Assembly: GCA_946406115.1 (NCBI GenBank)
Contig: OX291541.1
Coordinates: forward strand, 19,251,908 to 19,315,907
DNA length: 64,000 bases
Source of the DNA: Apoda limacodes
Taxonomy: Eukaryota; Arthropoda; Insecta; Lepidoptera; Limacodidae
Reading direction: 5' to 3'
Below, piece by piece: positions 23,801 to 30,794 of this stretch. A program made the translations under genes and the position numbers. Position 1 is the stretch's first letter. The number at the start of each line of letters is the position of its first letter. Below the pieces are notes generated by a model, which saw nothing but the letters and a program-made list of their open reading frames with translations, was not told where the DNA came from and made no database searches.

Positions 23801-24767
23801 GTATAGGCTAGTGGGAGTCTTCAACCCTAATAATTGCTCTGTCTACACGCCTGAAAGAAATTAATGTTTAGATTATGATATAAGTATGAACAGAAAGGCT
23901 GCTACATACTAAGCTCGCTAAACCTTTCCCCTGCATGCTTTAATCGCATACACGCGACCTCAAGGAATTTTAAACGAAGTCACTGACTCACGTACAGTTG
24001 AATTACTTTTTTGTCGCAGCGGGCTCCGCTCCCATCTAACCAGTTTTGGAACACAACCTATATGCGTGTTTGTACCCGTAATTACACCATATTTAACATC
24101 CCCAAAGATCGATCGTTAAGCACACAATCCATTGAGTTTTAATAATTAATAAAAAATTAAAAACTAAGATTTCCATGAAATTTAGTATGCACGGGATTTC
24201 GGGGGCGATAAATCGATCTAGCTAGGTTTAATTTTTAGAAAAAGTTTTTGTCCGTGTTTTCAGGCAATGATAAACTGATAAATATGACTCTTCCTGACAT
24301 CTATTGGCGAGTAGTAATACTATTATTGTTACCGACACAGCAACACTCAAGCTACTTGACAATAGATGACGTTGTTAACAAAAACAAGCAGAGCTTGGTC
24401 TTCCAGGTACTTTTACTTAAATCAAGTACGTCATGTACTTTTACTTAAATCAAGTACGTCATGTACTTTTACTTAAATCAAGTACGTCATGTACTTTTAC
24501 TTAAATCAAGTACGTCATGTACTTTTACTTAAATCAAGTACGTCATGAGCGGGTCTTCTGTTCATATTTATTTTCCAGTTCTAAGGAATCACGATAAAGC
24601 GATAAAATATTACATTGCTGTAATTGTTTACGTTTTTAGCGGAGACGAGCTGGAACAGCTCAGCGACGAGCCCTGCCGGTGGCGCGCGCACCGCTCTGCT
24701 TGATGCCATCTGCGCGTTCGACAAGGGGCGGCTCGCGCGAGTCGCTGCACAACCAACTACCGCTTAG
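5773..24767 (+). CDS. PXK: PX domain-containing pseudokinase PXK (11 exons)
   Basis: Sorting-nexin-like scaffold: family members bind phosphoinositides through PX, and mammalian PXK has roles at endosomes and with the Na,K-ATPase. Eleven exons join with consistent phases to give 535 residues (human PXK is about 578). Residues 1-34 match the human N-terminus (MAxxEK...LDDT). Residues about 20-125 are the PX domain, with 'RRYRDF' and 'LPLPPKKLIGNM'. About 150-410 is a kinase-like fold whose catalytic loop is 'HLHPGNI' instead of HRDxxxxN and whose DFG equivalent is 'MDIENS', so it is likely inactive. Then come a basic linker, a Ser/Pro-rich stretch and a WH2-like tail ('TALLDAICAFDKGRLARV', 511-528). 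Introns hold many mobile elements, including a LINE in intron 1. Identification by recognition of the family; no alignment was run. Confidence 0.93.
6690..6906 (-). mobile_element. tRNA-derived SINE copy
   Basis: Read on the - strand it has a tRNA-like head with a degraded B box ('GGTTTGATTCCC'), then a shared body ('tggtatccataacac', 'cttactta.gggccagac' when read through) found at five other places in this window. It lies in PXK intron 1. Confidence 0.7.
7308..10280 (-). mobile_element. Decayed non-LTR retrotransposon with RT and RNase H
   Basis: The - strand order is: end of an AP-like endonuclease ('FADHRRI', about 10215), linker, reverse transcriptase ('KSYRPISLTSFLLK', 'FIDIEGAFDK', 'GYADDITILI'), RNase H ('IYTDGSKTESGTGAG' with D, E, D and D positions present) and a C-terminal Cys/His segment ending at 7394. 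This domain order fits the R1/LOA/I group of LINEs. Lesions include a TAA in place of the Gln of the 'QHAYRKGR' motif (about 9295), a TGA within 'PQGGVLSP' (about 9014), a frameshift with lost residues near 8700 and a frame change near 9965. The 5' end is truncated inside the endonuclease. The 3' tail is a tetranucleotide repeat at 7309-7324. It is dead and antisense to PXK. Confidence 0.9.
10877..11065 (+). CDS. PXK: PXK exon 2 (PX domain)
   Basis: Acceptor 'ctgttttag', 63 codons, donor CAG|GTTTGC, phase 0 to phase 0. It encodes most of the PX domain: 'RRYRDFAALHASL' supplies the phosphoinositide-binding Arg and RYxxF core, and 'LPLPPKKLIGNM' the Pro-rich loop. Near-identical in pattern to mammalian PXK. 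Confidence 0.93.
11066..11571. other. PXK intron 2
   Basis: AT-rich intron with a long T-rich start; no repeat or gene recognised. Confidence 0.6.
11572..11668 (+). CDS. PXK: PXK exon 3 (end of PX domain)
   Basis: Acceptor 'atatatttcag', donor GCAG|GTAAAG, ends phase 1. It encodes 'NYINEVLKHPVLALS' and 'FLDPSNYSATIA', the PX C-terminal helix and the following conserved 'FLDPxNYSA' of PXK. Confidence 0.92.
11802..12256 (+). repeat. Dispersed repeat, 'aagtgcgagtc...' family
   Basis: Starts 'ccaagtgcgagtctggctcg', includes 'gggttccgt', 'gacagacggacggacaacag' and ends 'ttcggaatcctaaaaa'. This arrangement is a common interspersed lepidopteran repeat in my experience. Related copies here are at 56942-57328 (full), 35461-35640, 43405-43510 and 16326-16470 (inverted). 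No coding frame. Confidence 0.65.
12302..12876. mobile_element. Candidate non-autonomous DNA element
   Basis: Flanked by the direct repeat 'agtaataaa' at 12293-12301 and 12877-12885. Both ends carry 'tcgaccgaga' in inverted orientation (left about 12308-12317, right about 12862-12873), and a second copy lies just inside the left end. A 78-codon - strand frame inside has no recognisable domain. Class is uncertain. Confidence 0.45.
13413..13605 (-). mobile_element. tRNA-derived SINE copy
   Basis: On the - strand the head contains 'AGATTCGATCCCCGC' (B-box-like), followed by the shared body. It ends about 60 bp before PXK exon 4. Confidence 0.65.
13666..13772 (+). CDS. PXK: PXK exon 4
   Basis: Acceptor 'caaatgacag', donor TTA|GTAAGT; phase 1 in, phase 0 out. 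It encodes 'EQALQTMSIALRGAGHYEL' and 'GPLADVGWRIRKHVFL'. The 'DVGWRIRKxxFL' block is a PXK hallmark at the start of the kinase-like domain. Confidence 0.92.
13838..14195. mobile_element. Fold-back MITE, family B
   Basis: Long imperfect inverted arms: left 'gaatcagatttttcctatac' and 'acatttcgctacttaaagat', right arm (reverse complement) 'gaatcagactttttatagaa' and 'acactttgctactaaaaagc'. About 360 bp with no coding capacity. A second, interrupted copy lies at about 56220-56735. Confidence 0.7.
14231..14357. mobile_element. Short MITE, family A (copy 1)
   Basis: About 130 bp bounded by 'atgcaacaaacttttcggac' and its inverse 'gggtcagaaaagtttgttgc'. The centre includes 'gtaagttcacaccattt' and 'aatatggcgactg', shared by the other three copies at 17568, 48571 and 57430. 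Confidence 0.8.
15225..15560. repeat. Dispersed retroelement-tail-like repeat
   Basis: Contains 'aggacatataatagttttta', 'gcgggaataactataaccga' and 'gcttaaacgaactatagct', closely matched at 54430-54720 and 54725-55015. Probably the 3' part of an abundant lepidopteran interspersed family; the exact class is unknown to me. Confidence 0.55.
16000..16245 (-). mobile_element. tRNA-derived SINE copy (best preserved)
   Basis: On the - strand: 'GCAGCCTAGTTGTTAGTGTG' head, a perfect pol III B-box-like 'GGTTCGATTCC' (16184-16194), then 'GACAAACATTTATGACATAA' body and a tail ending 'GTAATGTCCAAAATATTAAT'-like sequence. The same family occurs at 6690, 13413, 19515, 21848 and 42205. Confidence 0.75.
16326..16470 (-). 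repeat. Dispersed repeat, 'aagtgcgagtc...' family, internally deleted
   Basis: Reads in reverse: 'acttgtcaagtgcgagtgg' at the right end and 'ggtacggaaccctaaaaa' at the left. About 145 bp remain of a family whose full copies are about 390-450 bp. Confidence 0.55.
16955..17525. repeat. Dispersed retroelement-tail-like repeat
   Basis: Includes 'aaactactggaccgatttc', 'aaattctttcatcattagaa' and ends in 'gtgcgaagccgggacggg'. This phrase order is typical of a very common lepidopteran interspersed repeat. Non-coding. Confidence 0.5.
17568..17700. mobile_element. Short MITE, family A (copy 2)
   Basis: Bounded by 'gagcaacaaacttttctgac' and 'ggtcagaaaagtttgttgca', about 130 bp. It ends only 27 bp before PXK exon 5, so the acceptor's upstream region lies against the element. 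Confidence 0.8.
17728..17844 (+). CDS. PXK: PXK exon 5
   Basis: Acceptor 'tttgtttgcag', donor TCT|GTAAGT, phase 0 both sides, 39 codons. 'NCLLSWQNYGPDKYLEDGDL' parallels the mammalian 'LSWADLGPDKYLSDKD' segment, the N-lobe of the kinase-like domain. Confidence 0.92.
17845..19182. other. PXK intron 5
   Basis: AT-rich. At about 18186-18250 is a fragment with 'accgccattagatattttta', related to the fold-back elements at 33964-34284 and 58502-59036. Nothing else recognised. Confidence 0.55.
19183..19426 (+). CDS. PXK: PXK exon 6
   Basis: Acceptor 'ttctattttcag', donor CATG|GTGAGT, phase 0 in, phase 1 out. It encodes the kinase-like core from 'HPHIDQILDIQNLDTGAYVV' through 'YGSQILEALIFLHSKKLFHG'. 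The final 'LHSKKLFHG' leads into the degenerate catalytic loop. Confidence 0.93.
19515..19800 (+). mobile_element. tRNA-derived SINE copy with clear A and B boxes
   Basis: A-box-like 'TGGCTCATTGG' (19535-19545) and B-box-like 'GGTTCGATTTC' (19575-19585) with tRNA-like spacing, followed by the family body and ending near 'ctatgtgtaatgtc'. The only copy on the + strand in this window. It lies in PXK intron 6. Confidence 0.72.
20076..20315 (+). CDS. PXK: PXK exon 7 (degenerate catalytic loop)
   Basis: Acceptor 'attatttcag', donor TTGG|GTAAGT, phase 1 both sides. It begins 'GHLHPGNIAIENQKALLMDI' (HRD and DFG motifs replaced), then 'ENSLLGVP', 'DAIDVYCFGRTLYEMA' and 'HTIPEDL', in the same order as mammalian PXK. 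Confidence 0.94.
20316..21588. other. PXK intron 7
   Basis: No gene. A short imperfect tandem array of 'ggtaggtatattgatata' units (about 34 bp each) lies at 21081-21153. The rest is AT-rich and not recognised. Confidence 0.6.
21081..21153. repeat. Imperfect tandem repeat
   Basis: About two units of 'gtaggtatattgatata..agatagg' with 'aggt' runs at the junctions. Confidence 0.7.
21589..21791 (+). CDS. PXK: PXK exon 8
   Basis: Acceptor 'tttatttcgactag', donor ATG|GTGCGT, phase 1 in, phase 0 out. 'SVLRLCLSSESCKHGAYSLE' then 'DLQHHPFFNG' matches the C-lobe end of PXK ('TLSCEACKNG...LFSD'). Ends with the basic 'EKRLMREQKM'. Confidence 0.92.
21848..22058 (-). mobile_element. tRNA-derived SINE copy
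   Basis: Contains 'gggaatcgaacccacac' (B box on the - strand) and the body 'acagcgccacatggtcccaa'. It starts about 55 bp after the exon 8 donor. The rest of the intron (22059-22843) has nothing recognisable. Confidence 0.65.
22844..22924 (+). CDS. PXK: PXK exon 9
   Basis: Acceptor 'atactttttag', donor GCT|GTAAGT, 27 codons, phase 0 both sides. It encodes a charged helix 'VRRARREVRIQEILNSDEEM' and 'KKQRRRA', corresponding to the basic 'EEERKRRKILARKKSKR' region of mammalian PXK. Confidence 0.87.
22925..23367. other. PXK intron 9
   Basis: No repeat or coding segment recognised. Confidence 0.55.
23368..23467 (+). CDS. PXK: PXK exon 10
   Basis: Acceptor 'attgtttgtag', donor CTCT|GTAAGT, phase 0 in, phase 1 out. 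A Ser/Thr/Pro-rich linker ending 'SASTASSPTPPAL', comparable with the human 'SPLTSPSSPTPPSTSG'. GC-rich against its flanks. Confidence 0.85.
24264..24406 (+). other. Candidate PXK cassette exon
   Basis: Preceded by a strong acceptor ('tttttgtccgtgttttcag') and followed by CAG|GTACTT. Entered in phase 1 from exon 10 it stays open for 47 codons ('NDKLINMTLPDIYWRVVILL'...). It leaves in phase 0, so joining to the last exon would read that exon in another frame and remove the WH2-like tail. No homology recognised. It could equally be chance or a fragment of a mobile element. Confidence 0.25.
24407..24546 (+). repeat. Perfect 28-bp tandem repeat, five units
   Basis: Unit 'gtacttttacttaaatcaag' plus 'tacgtcat', repeated five times with no difference visible. 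It lies in the last PXK intron and starts directly at the GT of the candidate cassette exon's donor. Identity of the units suggests recent expansion. No spacers, so not CRISPR. Confidence 0.97.
24640..24767 (+). CDS. PXK: PXK exon 11 (stop codon, WH2-like tail)
   Basis: Acceptor 'ttacgtttttag', phase 1 in, TAG at 24765-24767. It encodes 42 residues ending with the WH2-like 'TALLDAICAFDKGRLARV', equivalent to human 'ALLSSIQNFQKGTLRK'. An alternative frame through this exon is open to 24894 but lacks the motif. No nearby AATAAA is obvious; the first clear one is at about 25899. Confidence 0.88.
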
Positions 24768-25507
24768 CACACTACTATTTTCCACCTCTATCCCCTGGCC
24801 CGAGTTTGAAAAATCAGTATTCCAATTCTTTGGGAGCTACATTTACTTACACGAGAACATTCGAACAGCTGTAACGCCTGTCAGTATATGTTAGTCGTAT
24901 ACGTTAATTGAAATTTTATGACTTCGAACAATATGTGCACTGCTCGAGGTTAATATTAAGGCAGTGTAGTTAAGGGCATTACCCCTGCTAACTAGCGACG
25001 CCAATTAACATTTTGAACTTCCTCTTTGTACGAAGAAAATTTAAAAAATGTACTTCTACATAAATATATAACTACTTGTAAGCTATTTTTAGAAAATTTT
25101 AAATTTTATTTTAAAATAGCTTGCAATTAGTATTTCTGTCCAAGCAAATTTTTAAAATTTTCTTTTTTCGAATAAGAAATCATAAATGATCATAGATATG
25201 AACAAAAGAATCATATCGATGTTAGGAACCAACCCTCTTAATAAGTTTCGCACCTTTAAATGTAATTCAGTACTTGTCTTTTTTTAAATAAGATATATAT
25301 GACACTTTCTCCTTCCGCATTTCAAGTTAGATGGCGTTATATTTGGCTTAACAGATTCAAATTATTTAGCCTGAAGAAATTGTGCATTTAAAATTGTTAA
25401 CGAAGATAGAGTACGTGAACTTTTGGTAAGGTTAAAGCACTTATCGTATGATCTAATTTTACACTTAAATATAAATTATTTTTTTGTCCACACGTACTAT
25501 GTCTTAC
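24768..25507. other. Intergenic / PXK 3' UTR region
   Basis: Probable 3' UTR followed by intergenic DNA. No coding segment and no repeat recognised. The intergenic gap between PXK and ATRX is about 9.7 kb. Confidence 0.5.
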
Positions 25508-25515
25508 CTTTAAAT

Positions 25516-26448
25516 CACAGACGTAAATCGAAATAGATAACATAAGTCCCTCCATCTGTATGAAAACCAAGCGTGCCACTTTTTTTCCACCTACTGTGAC
25601 GTCATAACACCAATTTAGTGATGGGAATTTGCCGTCCGCGCGAAATCGATTTAAAGTCGCCGCCGTTTGACTTTTTTGGTTTAAGTTCATATAAGTTGAC
25701 GTTTTCACTACATCAATAGTTGGAATTGCTTTTGTAGTCAGTCATCAAAACTTCTTTGTTTCCGTCAAGCTGCCATCATTAAAATGAACAGATTAAAACC
25801 AATTTTTATGCACCGTCGATATAATTCATTTCTCTTTACTGTTGGGGTTTACACTTTGAAACCTATGATTTTAATTATTGTTATCCTGAACAAAATCAAT
25901 AAACAGAAAAGTTATTGCAATAAAAAAAAATTACGTGTCACAAAATATGCCTAGCCGAACATTATCATTTCTCTGTTTCTAAAATAGATAACAAGTGTAC
26001 AACACTTTTTGCTTAATTTGACAGAAAAATGAGAATAGTGACAGTACCACGAAGCTGAGCGACGATTGAAAGTTTCGGTCGATTTATTTTCATCACGGGT
26101 TTTAATAAACAAGTCTTACAACTTTGTAACTAAAATCGGTAATTTACTAGACACACTTTGTTAAACTACAACAAACATAAAATAATTAATTTTAAAATAA
26201 ATTACACACAATTTAAGAACAAACTTACTTGGCGATGAAAGGAAACGTTTCTATTATCTCAACCAACTTTTTTTGTAGATTTGTTCTGTACGGCACAATT
26301 AGGCACTTTTCTTTATTTCGCTTGACGACCGATGCCATTAACGGTGGAGAGCAGACTAAATTAAACAGCGTTAAAGGAAGAGCATTGCTCTCCCTTTTGA
26401 CACGCGAAGTACATCCACCTACGTTATATATTTAAATTTACGTCTGTG
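25516..26448. mobile_element. hAT-like non-autonomous element, 933 bp
   Basis: Perfect 13-bp terminal inverted repeats ('cacagacgtaaat' at 25516-25528, 'atttacgtctgtg' at 26436-26448), flanked by an 8-bp direct repeat with one mismatch ('ctttaaat' 25508-25515, 'ctttgaat' 26449-26456). An 8-bp duplication is the rule for the hAT superfamily. Inside are only short open frames with no transposase. Confidence 0.7.
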
Positions 26449-26456
26449 CTTTGAAT

Positions 26457-27454
26457 CCTTTTCTATCAAGTTGGTCTACTGTTCCCATTTTCGTACATTG
26501 AGACGGCAACATATAATGGCTTGCACTTTATATTTATATAAACATATTACTAGAATGTTATAAAGAGATTAAAGTTAAACGCACACATAACACCTGGCAC
26601 CTACTTAGCATTTCCTCGCCGTTTGTTCACTAACTTATCGTGAGCCAAGGCGACTCCAATCCGGTGCTAACAAGTTAATGTTTTGATGAAATGTAGTTGA
26701 AAACAGAGGCGGCTCGTCCTAAGGAGCGCTGGTGTGGCGCACCCTCATAAATAATGATGATTCGATTACCATTTATGTTGACATAGCTTCTCACCAGAAA
26801 CATTCCGTACATACATAGTTAGTAACACACATTACAAGATTTGGTAGTATGTATGTAATTGCACGGTGTCATAGGTGGTGCGCTCCTATGAATCCAATTT
26901 TAATGGTAAGACTTAATGCTAAAATCAACAAGTGTGAAAGAGAAAGTTCGATACAGTTCCACAACAGCGCCGCTCTTGGGCTAGGTACGTAAAAAATAAT
27001 ACTGTCGCGCACTGTTGCCGCTCTTATCACAACAACTGTTTTCGTTCGTGCGGACAAATTTTTAATTAACAAATTAAATAAGTGAATCCAAAACTAGTTG
27101 TGTAATATGGCTAAATATAATGTTTATCAAACAGTGCGAAAAGACTTTACAAGTTAGGCTTGAATTAAAGAAAAAGGGCCACCGAACTTGCGTTGTCACA
27201 AAAATGTAGCACAAAAACAAAAACGGACACGCGCATTTTTAAATCTGAACATTACATAAAAACTGTGTGGTTGTAAAACAAGCAACAAATTGTTTTGTTT
27301 TTCGTGTCTTGGGTTTGGAGCTGGCGCCGACGGCGGTGGTGAGTCTGCATGGACTGAAACTGGTATTGATGAGTTAGCGCATCTTCCAATAAAAGTAAAA
27401 AAACCATTCGCAATCTAGATTTCACATGTTAAATTAAGTACAATTGGCATAAAT
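26457..27454. other. Intergenic DNA
   Basis: Nothing recognised. May include the upstream flank of the decayed transposase that follows. Confidence 0.4.
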
Positions 27455-28915
27455 CAGGCAACAAGATATTCGCAAGGCACTCGATTCTGCTTATCGAAAA
27501 ACTATTCGAGAGTTTAATAAACGCGTAAATGAAAATCAATATATATATAACGATTAATAGATTTCTTAGAATTTTGAAGTGCATTCCAAGTTGCATGATC
27601 AATCTATGGAATCCTTACTAAATCTTGAAATATATAGAGGTTGGTTGTTTTTGTGTCAGAGATTGGCTTGGTCATGAAATAGCATTTAACACCAGCATTT
27701 CTGTTTTTAAGGGTGTTTCTAAATCTATTCAAAATGATATTTAAGATGCTATCTTCGAAGTTTGTGAGAGATAAATACAAACACAAATAAAAAATCCAGA
27801 CTTTATTGCGATTGAAGCTGACGAGACAACTGATTGTTCTACAACTCAACAGCTAGTTTTTATTCTAAGATATGTATGTAATGGGAAAATATAAGAAAGA
27901 TTTTTGAAATTTTTGCAACCTGAAGCTCATACGGCAGAATTCATAGCGGCTGAAATCATAGAATAGCTTGATTCTTTAAACATTGATAAAAATAAATTAA
28001 TTTGCCAAAGGTGTTCAAAGGATTACAAGAAATACTTGTTCTTATGCTTATTATGTACATTACTATGCACATCAACTTAATTTTAAAAGAATGTGCATAG
28101 ATTAATCATGCAGAACGGAGCTTCTTTTGTTACTTGCATGCATTTCCAACGTATTTACGCGTTCGGCGAAACTATCTACATTTTTAAAAGAAATCGTCCA
28201 TCGCAGAATACCTGCCGCTCCGGTATTATAATACACGTACGGTTCAAGTTATGCACGATAACTTAGGGCCCCTAAGAGACTGTATGCAAACAATAATAGA
28301 TTATCCTCACTGTGACGCCAATACCTTTAACCAAGCTCAAACGCACCTTTCGTACTAAAATAATGACGATTTTTTGTATTTGCTGAATTTTTTTGCAACG
28401 CGTATGTCTCACTTAATAAACTATGAATGAAGTTAGCAATTTTGAAAGAACGGTAAACGTGTTACGACATGATGTCCCAGCACCTTCGCCTAAGAAAAAA
28501 CGTCGGCCTGGTAACGTGAAGCATTCAGTTAAGAGGAAAGAAGTTTGTGACGTAATAGTACTTCAAATCAAGGACAGATTCATGCATACGGACCACTTAC
28601 TAGCGTCGAAACTGTAGTTCGAGGATTACAATAGAAATTTTCCAAAAGATGATCTTAAAAAAGTGGCAGAAATTTACACTTTATTGGAAAAAACTAAACT
28701 TAAGAATGAGTTATTAGTATTTTATAGCAGAGCCGATTTTTACAATGCTGATGGTACTGTTGCTTTACTTCAACATTTTATTGAATTTAAATAAGATGCC
28801 GTATTTATTGAAAGCATAAAACCATTAAAAGTTGTATGTACTACGACCTCTGTAGAGAGCGAGCTCTGTTCTTAGACCTTAAATAAAGTCAAAACACCTT
28901 TTCCTCTTGAAATAC
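27455..28915 (+). pseudogene. Decayed hAT-type transposase (DUF4371-like)
   Basis: Stretches of the three + frames recall the DUF4371/zinc-finger MYM-like hAT transposases. The best part, about 27790-28030, reads 'ADETTDCSTTQQLVFILRYV' then, after a stop, 'ERFLKFLQPEAHTAEFIAAE' and, after another, 'LDSLNIDKNKLICQ'. The end (28560-28880) reads 'VLQIKDRFMHTDHLLASKL', 'DDLKKVAEIYTLLEKTKLKN' and 'TTSVESEL', like the C-terminal dimerisation region. Many stops and frame changes; the central part is shortened. Not functional. Confidence 0.7.
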
Positions 28916-29480
28916 GGAACCCTAAAAACGTCTATTGCAAACTCGCACATCGTGGTTTCAATGCCACCCTATAATTTATGAACACATACAACTACAAAAA
29001 GTGTGCCGCTCAGCGGTCGCCCATCCAAAACTGGCCACACTAAACTAACCTAGTACGAAAAACTGGTTAGAATTAATTCTGGTTTAAAAAGAAACGACAA
29101 TAACGTAGCTTATCTGCTAGTTATAATGCAGATATCGATTTCGGTGACGTTTTACATTAAGAAGTAAAGTAAATAGACAATGCATGGCACAGCCATCTCG
29201 AAAGCAGGTGCTTTTTACTGACTTGAATCGTCCCCCAGGTTCCGGAATCCATCAGTTCGCCTCGTCTTACCTTGAGAAACCAAAAACCCTTACTAACACC
29301 ACTTTACTCCATTGCGATGGTAGAATCTTATCCGATAAACCACCTTCCATTTGTATTAGTTAAATTAATAACGCAATTTCTTCAAAAAAATGACGATATT
29401 GAACAAATTACGAAAAAATGTTAAGACCTGAAATTTTATAACAGTTGTTTTCAGGCATAAAATTGTAAATAATACTATTC

Positions 29481-29672
29481 TTAACACTTGAGGAGGCCTG
29501 TCTCAGGTGAACCTGACTGCATAGCTGTCAACGACAGTAAAGTAATTGCATCTAATAAGGGCCGGGTTTTTGGAAAACCTTCTAAATCAATTTTGGGAAG
29601 TGTTAGTTTGTACGACAACATGATCAAATAAACTGTTTGAAGAGAAAATATTGTACAAAAATAAGGTACCAA
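29481..29672 (-). pseudogene. Possible remnant ORF end, unrecognised
   Basis: A 63-codon - strand frame ending in 'AMQSGSPETGLLKC'. It sits at one end of the region carrying the repeated 'ggaccttatt' motif, so it could be the C-terminal remnant of a DNA-transposon protein. I do not recognise the family. Weak. Confidence 0.15.
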
Positions 29673-30794
29673 TCGCCAGTTACTTACAAAAAAAGTTTTT
29701 TAAAAGCTTGTCTTTGGTCCTTATTGAGCACTAGGGCTCTGAATAAGGTCCATAATTGAACTGCAAGATTTAAGGCTTTTTATACCAGAAAAATCACATC
29801 TTTAGAAAGCAACTATTAAGTTTGTAGCTTTTGAATAATGAAACGGAAATTCATATAAATTGGTGTCGTGGCCCTTATAAAGTTTGAGGAAATTTATATA
29901 AGCTATAACTTTTCTAATTTCTAGTCATGAATGAAACAAATTGTAGTTTTATGCTTATTTTTATTAATTCTAGTAAAAAAAATAACAAAATGTAACTAAT
30001 CAGTCATTTTTTCAGTCTTAGTCCTTGGACCTTATTAGGTATTATACTTCTTAAAATCACAGTCGGAACTTTATTAAGTGTTTGAAAATAACAAACATGG
30101 TAACTACTAGCAGCTAAGTATTAAAAGATAAATATGCACGAACCCTGAATCACAGTGTGTATTTACTTATCCTTATTATATTTTAACTTTAAAAAACTCG
30201 AAATGCGACTGGATTTTTATTTTAACATTCGTTGAAGTCCACGGAAGGAAAGGCGTCTAGGCGTCTAGTCAAGTTTTGTGCGATAGCAATGACCCAGTGT
30301 AGCGAAATGTCGTTATAAAGTGCCACTTGCTAGGCCAGCTGCTTATTTACACTTATGTAAGTCATTTACCATGTCTATTTTAAAACTTCGTAACCCTAAT
30401 AAGGTCCGTACCTTATTTGGGGACAACAAACTGGACCTTGTTAGGCACTTAGATATGTCCTGATAAAACCAAACAAAATCGAAATAAAAAAGGAACAATT
30501 TTAGTTACTTACCTCATCAATCCACGTGCTAAAAGTATTTTTTACATCCCTATTGCAGAGAAGAAGAAAAGACCGGCTTTTATTACTAATACCACGCAAA
30601 ATTTAAACCGATATTTTATAAATTGAGTCGCGTCGACCGCTTCTGAGTTAACACACACAGCCACTGACAAAATGGCCGGCGCGAAACCAATGAATGTCGA
30701 AGCGCTTTTATGATTGGTTACAGGGGAGGGGCCGCGCGCTATTCGTTTTGGTTTAAGCATTAAATGTGGGAAGTTTAAAAAGATGGACCTTATT
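29554..30794. repeat. Cluster of an iterated 10-mer, both orientations
   Basis: The word GGWCCTTATT or its reverse complement occurs at 29716-29725, 29742-29751, 30027-30036, 30398-30407 and 30785-30794, with one-base variants at 29554-29563, 30433-30442 and others. At one side (30660-30750) is a GC-rich block with 'aaccaatga' and 'gattggtta' CCAAT-like boxes. The pattern recalls subterminal binding sites and the promoter end of a deleted DNA transposon; this is inference. Confidence 0.5.

Noticed and set aside
24407..24546. CRISPR-like array
   Set aside because: Head-to-tail units without spacers in an intron of an animal gene.
26229..26435. 68-codon frame inside the 933-bp hAT-like element
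   Set aside because: No similarity to a transposase and too short.
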